5,650 bases of DNA from Candidatus Thorarchaeota archaeon (GTDB lineage Archaea; Asgardarchaeota; Thorarchaeia; Thorarchaeales; Thorarchaeaceae): contig DAOWNS010000129.1 of the NCBI GenBank assembly GCA_030642465.1, forward strand, positions 1 through 5,650. Reading direction: 5' to 3'. The notes below the pieces were generated by a model. The model ran no database searches and was not told where the DNA came from. It saw nothing but the letters and a program-made list of their open reading frames with translations. The position numbers and the translations under genes were made by a program. Positions 1 to 4,850 of the stretch are shown here, piece by piece. Within the stretch, counting starts at the first letter, position 1. Each line of letters starts with the position of its first letter.

Positions 1-1
1 T

Positions 2-1177
2 GAAACGGACCCACGACTTGCGGATCTGCACGTGGTTGCTCCACTAGAGCTCACTGAGAGTATGCTGGAGAAAACGGCCGCTCAGGGCCAACTCATCATT
101 GCCCACTCGGTGATGTCAACCCAAACTGAGAGAGTCTATCAAGAGGTGAACAAGACTCGGAGGAAGCTTGGTACTGGTGCGACGCTAATAGCTGGGGGAG
201 CCCACGCAAGCGCACGACCAAGGGAATTGTTGGATGCGGGTTTTGATTATGTAGTAATTGGTGAGGGTGAGCAGACATTCCCCGAGCTCCTTTGGCGCCT
301 CATGAATGACCAAGATACTGATACAATAACTGGAGTGGTTTCAAAGCACTCTGAGAATTATCCTAGGCCACGGGACTTGCCTCGAATACAGCTTGATGAC
401 TATCCGCCATTTGCGTTGGATATGAATATTGTAGGTCCAATAGAGGTCACTCGTGGGTGTCCATACGCCTGCAAATTCTGTTGTACGCCGTTTCTAACAG
501 GAGGCCGAGTCAGACATAGATCTGTAGAATCTATCACGAAGTGGCTCCGCACGGCGGTGGAGAAGAGAGGATTTCAACGCACATGGTTCCTGTCACCGAA
601 TGCGCTTTGCTATGGAGGACGGGGCCGCGATGTAGTTCCTGAAAAGCTGGAACACCTTCTGAAAGAGAGTACCTCTATTGAAGGTCTTGACGAAGTCTTC
701 TTTGGCTCCTTTCCATCAGAGGTGAGACCAGAGTTCGTGAGCAAGGAGATTCTCGAACTACTACGGCACTACGTGGCAAACAAGACCCTGCAGATAGGTC
801 TGCAATCTGGGAGTGACAAGGTTCTCAAGGCCGCAAACAGGCAGCACACCGTCGCCGAAGGCCTAGACGCAGTCAGGATCGCGCTGGATTGTGGTTTCAT
901 ACCTCATGTGGACATGATATTTGGGCTCCCAGAAGAAGCGAAAGAGGACGTGGATGCAAGCATCGAGCTCTGTCATGATCTTGTAGACATGGGGGCCAGA
1001 TTGCATGGGCATGTATTCATGCCTTTACCAGGAAGTAGTTTCGAGAATATGCCACCAGGTCGACTAGATGATGAAACTCGCAGAGTCCTCGGAGATTTGT
1101 CAAGACGTAAGGTGCTGACTGGCGCGTGGGGCAATCAAGAGAGCCTAGCTGAGAAACTGGCTGCAGTTGATAGATAA
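2..1177 (+). CDS. B12-binding/radical SAM protein, MJ1487-like family (5' partial)
   Basis: A radical SAM enzyme with a cobalamin-binding-type N-terminal domain, cut by the left window edge. The frame is open from base 2, so the GTG at 32 is probably internal: the residues before it continue the domain. Numbering from the codon at 2, residues 1 to about 100 hold the remaining Rossmann-like B12-binding part (LIAGGAHAS at 62-70, GEGEQTFPEL at 87-96). The radical SAM CxxxCxxC is Cys153/157/160 in RGCPYACKFC, followed by an extra Cys161. Further conserved stretches are SFPSEVRPEF (236-245), LQIGLQSGSD (263-272), FGLPEE (307-312) and PLPGSSFE (341-348). These match, from memory, the family named after M. 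jannaschii MJ1487 (TIGR04013), usually one copy per archaeal genome and with no known reaction. Such proteins bind a 4Fe-4S cluster and SAM, and B12-dependent relatives are often methyltransferases or ring-rearranging enzymes. It lies directly upstream of TYW1 on the same strand. Family call is firm; activity and substrate are unknown. Confidence 0.88.
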   Translation, partial: ETDPRLADLHVVAPLELTESMLEKTAAQGQLIIAHSVMSTQTERVYQEVNKTRRKLGTGATLIAGGAHASARPRELLDAGFDYVVIGEGEQTFPELLWRLMNDQDTDTITGVVSKHSENYPRPRDLPRIQLDDYPPFALDMNIVGPIEVTRGCPYACKFCCTPFLTGGRVRHRSVESITKWLRTAVEKRGFQRTWFLSPNALCYGGRGRDVVPEKLEHLLKESTSIEGLDEVFFGSFPSEVRPEFVSKEILELLRHYVANKTLQIGLQSGSDKVLKAANRQHTVAEGLDAVRIALDCGFIPHVDMIFGLPEEAKEDVDASIELCHDLVDMGARLHGHVFMPLPGSSFENMPPGRLDDETRRVLGDLSRRKVLTGAWGNQESLAEKLAAVDR

Positions 1178-1231
1178 GATGTGGTCACTGCATCAATCCG
1201 CTCTTGCTGCCAAACGCTGATAAGAGAAAAC

Positions 1232-1237
1232 GGAGGT
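1232..1237 (+). promoter_or_regulatory. Strong Shine-Dalgarno-like GGAGGT with no well-spaced start codon
   Basis: GGAGGT matches the archaeal anti-SD sequence well, but the nearest in-frame ATG of TYW1 is 30 nt downstream at 1268. Between them lie only in-frame ATT codons (1241, 1247) and a TTG (1256, 18 nt away). The out-of-frame TTGs at 1242 and 1248 run straight into a TAA. The site may be chance, may serve a non-canonical start, or may belong to a translation-coupled extension from GTG 1181. Its placement between two genes is seen; its function is not established. Confidence 0.3.
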
Positions 1238-1267
1238 CCCATTGCGATTGTAACATTGAGTTCTAAC

Positions 1268-2224
1268 ATGCCTGACGCGTTGCGCAAGAAGCTGAAACAG
1301 CAGGGATATCATCTTCTCGGTCAGAGAGGAGCATACAAGGCATGTCAATGGCAGAAGAAGAGCCTTCTCCACGGAAATAGCTGCTATAAGGAGAGATTTT
1401 ACGGAATCGAATCGCACAGATGTCTACAGATGACTCCAGTTGTAGATAAGTGCACACAGAACTGTGAGTTTTGCTGGCGTGTAACACCCTTCGATCTTGG
1501 CATTGGATGGGACCAGGTTCATGTTTCAGAAGAGGATGTGATGCAACCGGGTGAGCTGCTTGATGCCACAATCATGGCGAATCTCAGGTCCCTGGGAGGA
1601 TATAACCCAGAGGCAGGGGCCAGCGTTTCCAAAGAGAAGTACCTTGAGGCAAGAGACCCCAAGCACATAGCCATATCACTCGCGGGGGAGCCAACCCTCT
1701 ACCCGTTCCTAGGCGAGCTGGTTGATGAAGCTAGTCGAAGGGGGATGACTTCTTTCATTGTAACAAATGGGACCCGTCCAGATGTGCTAGCGGACATGTC
1801 ACTTCCTACGCAGCTTTACATCACAATCGCTGCGCCAGATGAGAAAACGCATGCAATGTTATGCAAACCGTCAATCAAGGGGGCTTGGGAGCGTTTGATT
1901 GAGAGTCAGGAGTTACTTCAATCTCTATCTTGTCGAAGTGTGAATAGGTTGACAATGGTATCTGGTCGTAACATGCACGACGCGCGGTCCTATTCGGCGC
2001 TGATTCTCAAAGGCGAACCAGATTTCATCGAGGTTAAAGCCTACATGTACCTCGGTTCGTCGAGGGGGCGATTAGATAAACAGAATTCGCCCTCGCATAG
2101 GGAAATTCGCGCGTTTTCGCAAAAGCTGGCATCACTGACAGGCTATTATCTGGTTGATGAGCAGAACGAGAGCAGAGTTGTACTGCTCTCACGGAACAAA
2201 CAAGTTAAGAAGATTAAGCTATAA
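1268..2224 (+). CDS. taw1: tRNA 4-demethylwyosine synthase TYW1 (Taw1)
   Basis: TYW1 is a cytosolic radical SAM enzyme that condenses m1G37 of tRNA-Phe with pyruvate carbons to give the tricyclic base imG-14, the committed step of wyosine synthesis. From ATG 1268 the protein has 318 residues, close to the roughly 311 of M. jannaschii TYW1. Radical SAM cysteines are 62, 66 and 69 (CTQNCEFCW). The second 4Fe-4S cluster uses Cys26, 39 and 52. Lys41 (CYKERFYG) is the proposed pyruvate Schiff-base lysine. These numbers coincide with those I recall for the M. jannaschii enzyme, the main reason for choosing this start. Other motifs are HRCLQMTP (50-57), ISLAGEPTLYP (136-146), FIVTNGT (163-169) and FIEVKAYMYLG (253-263). 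The frame is open back to GTG 1181, 3 nt after the upstream stop, which would add 29 unconserved residues. The GGAGGT at 1232-1237 is 30 nt from the ATG, too far to act normally. Next gene starts 16 nt downstream. No flavodoxin domain, as expected for archaeal TYW1. Confidence 0.95.
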   Translation: MPDALRKKLKQQGYHLLGQRGAYKACQWQKKSLLHGNSCYKERFYGIESHRCLQMTPVVDKCTQNCEFCWRVTPFDLGIGWDQVHVSEEDVMQPGELLDATIMANLRSLGGYNPEAGASVSKEKYLEARDPKHIAISLAGEPTLYPFLGELVDEASRRGMTSFIVTNGTRPDVLADMSLPTQLYITIAAPDEKTHAMLCKPSIKGAWERLIESQELLQSLSCRSVNRLTMVSGRNMHDARSYSALILKGEPDFIEVKAYMYLGSSRGRLDKQNSPSHREIRAFSQKLASLTGYYLVDEQNESRVVLLSRNKQVKKIKL

Positions 2225-2240
2225 ATTGGCGGCGAGTCAC

Positions 2241-2879
2241 ATGAGTTTAGCAGACATTTTGAAACCTCTTAGAGAAGAGATTGAAGCTGATGATGATGTG
2301 CGGGAGAAAGTCTTGCCGCAAGCTCGAAAAGCAGTAAGATTATGCAGTCAATCAATAAAGGCATCTCATAGAGGACAATATGAAGAGGCAATAGAATCCC
2401 TGAGCCAGGCACACAGCGTCATCCGTGAATCCGTCAAGGATCTATCGGGCAGTGCCTATGTGTCAAGGTCGAGGACCCTAGACACTGCATATCAGGAATT
2501 GGCAGAGGCGGCTAATGTCCTATCCTTACTCAAGGATGGTAAATTCACTCCGCCCCAATCATATGGGATTCCAATCAGAGCATACCTAACTGGACTGGCT
2601 GATACAGTAGGCGAGCTTAGAAGAGCATGTCTCGACTCTCTGCGAGCTGACGATGTGACACGAGCAGAGGGTCTACTTGTTGTTATGGAAGAGATTTTCG
2701 ACGAACTTCATTCACTTGATTTTCCAAATGCATTGATTCCGGATCTTAGGAGGAAATGTGATGTTGCACGCTCACTGATAGAGCGCACTAGGGGCGACAT
2801 CACGTCTGCTGTCCGACAGAATAAGCTTGTAAGCGAGTTGAAGGAATTCGAAGAACGGATCAAAGATAATGGGAAATGA
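2241..2879 (+). CDS. Archaeal translin family protein (C3PO-like RNA-binding protein)
   Basis: A 212-residue, almost entirely helical protein of the translin/TRAX superfamily (COG2178). Eukaryotic translin and TRAX form the C3PO endoribonuclease that trims RISC passenger strands and, in Neurospora, pre-tRNA leaders. An archaeal translin-family octamer has also been described. The diagnostic part is the C-terminal half: SYGIPIRAYLTGLADTVGEL at 107-126, then RRACLDSLR (127-135), VVMEEIFDEL (147-156), LDFPNALIPDLRRKCDVAR (159-177) and IERTRGDITSAVRQ (180-193). Glu125 of the GEL motif and the acidic cluster Glu150/Glu151/Asp154 sit where TRAX-type subunits carry metal-binding acidic residues, so nuclease activity is possible but inferred. 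ATG 2241 is preferred over the in-frame ATG 2154, which would overlap TYW1 by 71 nt without conserved sequence. Only a weak GGCGAG precedes it. The 16-nt gap after TYW1 suggests co-transcription. Confidence 0.85.
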   Translation: MSLADILKPLREEIEADDDVREKVLPQARKAVRLCSQSIKASHRGQYEEAIESLSQAHSVIRESVKDLSGSAYVSRSRTLDTAYQELAEAANVLSLLKDGKFTPPQSYGIPIRAYLTGLADTVGELRRACLDSLRADDVTRAEGLLVVMEEIFDELHSLDFPNALIPDLRRKCDVARSLIERTRGDITSAVRQNKLVSELKEFEERIKDNGK

Positions 2880-2936
2880 ACTGTTTGGATTGACCGGTTG
2901 ATGCATCCATTGGACAAGGAACGAGCTTAGCAACAG

Positions 2937-2944
2937 CTATAAGA
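2937..2944 (+). promoter_or_regulatory. Candidate TATA box for the riboflavin kinase gene
   Basis: CTATAAGA lies in the 127-bp spacer between the translin gene and the riboflavin kinase gene. An archaeal TATA element here would place transcription initiation near 2967, giving a leader of about 40 nt. That leader contains the purine run GATGAGGG (2984-2991), a possible ribosome binding site 15 nt before ATG 3007. No convincing BRE is visible upstream. The rest of the spacer contains an 8-bp palindrome GATGCATC (2900-2907) but no clear operator. The call rests on composition and spacing only. Confidence 0.3.
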
Positions 2945-3006
2945 ATCATCCAAGCGTAGGGCCATATCGAAGTCAATCGTAAGGATGAGGGAAGTGTATC
3001 ACGGAA

Positions 3007-3687
3007 ATGAACGCGCCTGACATCTGGTTCACTCTATACGCGCTCGCCAAGAAGGGAGCAGTACATCGAGGGATTAATCTTACTACGCGTGAGCTGGGTG
3101 AAACTCTGAATGTGAGTCAGCAAACTGCATCACGAAGAATCTTGTTCTGTTTCGAACAGGGGCTTGTGAGTAGATCACACACTGCAAACGGCATGGTCAT
3201 TCATCTGACTGAGAAGGGGCGAAAGGAACTCGTTCAAGTTTCTCACGGACTGGAGGTTGCATTTGCACCGCCCAAGGACGAAATCGTAATAGAGGGGCAG
3301 GTAGTTGAAGGTCTTGGTGAAGGAGCATACTATGTAGACATGTATGCCTCGCTAATTCAAGAGTCAATGGGCTTTGTGCCGTACTCTGGGACACTAAATG
3401 TACGAGTGACGGATGAGAACTCGAATAAGGCCATCAGTAGAATGAAACAAACTACTCCGCTCATTCTGAAGGGTTTCAGTCATGAAAGCCGGACATTCGG
3501 AGACGTAATCTGTTATAGGATCAAGGTCAACCAAGCTGTAGAAGGAGTAATTGCAATCGCACAACGAACACATCATAGTCAGAACATCCTTGAAGTAATA
3601 GCCCCAATCAACTTGAGGAAGAAGCTTCGTCTTAGCCGGGGAGACAATGTGACTCTGACCGTTGTCCCACTTCACTTGGTCACCTAG
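3007..3687 (+). CDS. ribK: CTP-dependent riboflavin kinase with N-terminal HTH domain (RbkR-like)
   Basis: Makes FMN from riboflavin using CTP rather than ATP, a reaction specific to Archaea; cytosolic. The 226-residue protein has two parts. Residues 1 to about 85 form a winged helix-turn-helix: LTTRELGETLNVSQQTASRR (25-44) is the HTH, followed by a wing and LTEKGRKEL (67-75). Residues about 92-226 are the kinase: GLGEGAYYV (102-110) and GFVPYSGTLNV (122-132) form the nucleotide and metal site, RTFGDVICYRIKV (162-174) lies in the barrel, and THHSQNILEVIAP (188-200) with LRKKLRLSRGDNVTL (203-217) close the riboflavin pocket. M. jannaschii RibK lacks the HTH. Fusion versions were described as RbkR, a bifunctional regulator of riboflavin genes, so DNA binding here is likely but no target operator is identified. 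ATG 3007 is the only sensible start. The gene ends 1 nt from the convergent pcm stop. Confidence 0.93.
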   Translation: MNAPDIWFTLYALAKKGAVHRGINLTTRELGETLNVSQQTASRRILFCFEQGLVSRSHTANGMVIHLTEKGRKELVQVSHGLEVAFAPPKDEIVIEGQVVEGLGEGAYYVDMYASLIQESMGFVPYSGTLNVRVTDENSNKAISRMKQTTPLILKGFSHESRTFGDVICYRIKVNQAVEGVIAIAQRTHHSQNILEVIAPINLRKKLRLSRGDNVTLTVVPLHLVT

Positions 3688-3688
3688 T

Positions 3689-4366
3689 CTAATGACCATG
3701 CTTACCTGTGAGCGGTACAAAGGCAACTCCACCCCATCGCTTCATAGTAACATTCCCATTGGAGTCTTTCTGCACCATCATCAGCTCTTGAAAGAAGCCT
3801 CTTGAGCCTACGGGGATTAGCATAAGTCCCTCTAGGGCGAGTTGTTCAATGAGTGGTGGTGGAACTTTGGGCGCAGCTGCTGCAACTAAGATTCTGTCAA
3901 AAGGAGCATGGTCTGGGAGCCCTACACTCCCATCACCATGAATCAAAGTCACATGCTTCGCGTATCCAGTTCTTTCAAGATTCTTCCGGGCGTACTCAAT
4001 CAACCCCTTGACTATCTCGATTGTGTACACATGACCGGGGCCTGGCTTGTCTTTATCTGCTACCAGCTCTGCACACAGCGCCGCATGATAGCCTGAACCA
4101 CCCCCCACCTCCAAGAGCTTGTGACCATGCTTTAGGTTGAGACCTTCACACATTATCACGCACATGTGAGGCGCTGAGATTGTCTGTCCCAACCCAATCG
4201 AGAGAGGGGTATCTCTGTACGCCTCTTTTCGTACTTCGGGAAGAACAAACTCTTCGCGTGGTACGGCTCTGATAGCTCTCTCTACTGCGCTGGTCTTCAG
4301 ATATCCTCTGCTCTTGAGTCGCTGAATCAACCTTTCTTTTGCATCAAGAGCTCTGGTTTCAGACAT
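3689..4366 (-). CDS. pcm: Protein-L-isoaspartate O-methyltransferase
   Basis: Repairs age-damaged proteins by methylating L-isoaspartyl (and D-aspartyl) residues with SAM, which starts their reversion to aspartate. The 225-residue cytosolic protein is normal family length. Motifs in order: the substrate-pocket signature GLGQTISAPHM (58-68), SAM motif I LLEVGGGSGYHAA (84-96), acidic residue of motif post-I in VYTIEI (113-118), HGDGSVGLP (143-151), DRILVAAAAPKVP (157-169), GLMLIPVG (180-187), and the C-terminal GGVAFVPLTGKHG (212-224). The frame extends upstream to an ATG at 4420, but those 18 residues are unlike the family and would overlap the divergent gene. ATG 4366 is preceded, 4 nt away, by GTGAT, a partial SD. 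It is transcribed divergently from the DUF371 gene and convergently with ribK. Confidence 0.96.
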   Translation of the reverse strand: MSETRALDAKERLIQRLKSRGYLKTSAVERAIRAVPREEFVLPEVRKEAYRDTPLSIGLGQTISAPHMCVIMCEGLNLKHGHKLLEVGGGSGYHAALCAELVADKDKPGPGHVYTIEIVKGLIEYARKNLERTGYAKHVTLIHGDGSVGLPDHAPFDRILVAAAAPKVPPPLIEQLALEGLMLIPVGSRGFFQELMMVQKDSNGNVTMKRWGGVAFVPLTGKHGH

Positions 4367-4387
4367 CCTAATCACTGAAACTATGCA

Positions 4388-4402
4388 TCGGAAAGATAAA
4401 AG
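4388..4402 (+). promoter_or_regulatory. Candidate BRE/TATA element in divergent pcm-DUF371 spacer
   Basis: CGGAAAGATAAAAG (4389-4402) reads as a purine-rich BRE followed by GATAAAAG, one base off TATAAAAG. The A-rich core is centred near 4397, about 28 bp before the DUF371 ATG at 4425 and about 31 bp from the pcm ATG at 4366. Read on the - strand the same bases give CTTTTATC, also TATA-like. In the + direction, initiation would fall at or within a few bases of the ATG, implying a leaderless or nearly leaderless mRNA. No other A/T-rich element exists in this 58-bp spacer. Functional assignment is inferred. Confidence 0.45.
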
Positions 4403-4424
4403 CATTGAGAGAAAATCCAAACCT

Positions 4425-4850
4425 ATGCGTGCTGTGGAGTTCCAGGCCTACGGCCACCCAAACGTAATTGGTAAACACAAGACCACATTGGAGATTACCA
4501 CTGAAGAGGAACTCACATCCCAAGGAACTTGCATCATTGGAGTACGAACCACTCAAACCCTTCGTGACCTCGATGATGAAATCAAAACTCTGGCCAAGTC
4601 CACGATGACACAGATACAGCTCTCCATGTCAGTAAATGGTCTAGTTGAGAGAATCACAGGCAGAGGAAGCCCCGGACTAACATACTCGGACCCGATAAGT
4701 ATGGTTGCAAGAACGAGCTCATTTGAGTGTGGCCGCACTCTCATGGTAGGTGCTGATAGGGTAGCTTCTGATTTAGACCGGAAGTTCGTTCAGATGCTGA
4801 AAACCCCTGACATAGTCATCAAATGCCAATTGAGCTATGCTAAGAGATAA
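4425..4850 (+). CDS. DUF371 family protein, function unknown
   Basis: A 141-residue archaeal protein recognised as DUF371, a small conserved family of unknown function. Conserved blocks are AYGHPNV (8-14), HKTTLEITTEEELT (18-31), CIIGV (36-40), GRGSPGLTYSDPISMVAR (79-96), CGRTLMVGADRVASDLDR (102-119). Cys36 and Cys102 are in the conserved blocks. No signal peptide or membrane segment is visible, so it is probably cytosolic. The two halves resemble each other (GHPNV against GSPGL; RDLDDEIKTL at 47-56 against SDLDRKFVQML at 115-125), which suggests an ancient internal duplication. ATG 4425 is chosen because conservation begins right after it; the upstream in-frame ATG 4383 would add 14 basic residues, overlap the proposed TATA element, and has no SD. 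The 3' end overlaps the convergent Trm5 gene by 11 bp. No reaction can be assigned. Confidence 0.88.
   Translation: MRAVEFQAYGHPNVIGKHKTTLEITTEEELTSQGTCIIGVRTTQTLRDLDDEIKTLAKSTMTQIQLSMSVNGLVERITGRGSPGLTYSDPISMVARTSSFECGRTLMVGADRVASDLDRKFVQMLKTPDIVIKCQLSYAKR

Noticed and set aside
1263..1571. 102-codon open frame on the - strand inside TYW1
   Set aside because: It lies antisense to a highly conserved gene, has no recognisable motifs or plausible start signals, and is explained as a shadow frame.
2154..2240. Longer translin start at ATG 2154, overlapping TYW1
   Set aside because: The extra 29 residues are simply TYW1 sequence in another frame, have no SD and no family similarity; ATG 2241 fits family length and operon spacing.
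2900..2907. 8-bp palindrome GATGCATC upstream of ribK as an RbkR operator
   Set aside because: It is short, does not extend symmetrically, and I cannot match it to a known operator; it is noted only as something to include in a motif comparison.
2888..2978. Inverted repeat GATTGAC (2888-2894) / GTCAATC (2972-2978) and TCATCC/GGATGA in the ribK upstream spacer
   Set aside because: Arms of 6-7 bp at such distances are expected by chance in a spacer this size; no stable hairpin or recognisable operator results.
3394..3732. 112-codon open frame on the - strand across the ribK 3' end
   Set aside because: It is antisense to conserved kinase motifs and overlaps the pcm 3' end in another frame, with no family resemblance.
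4383..4424. Upstream start of the DUF371 gene at ATG 4383
   Set aside because: It would place the proposed TATA element inside the gene and adds 14 basic residues absent from the family as I know it; no SD precedes it.
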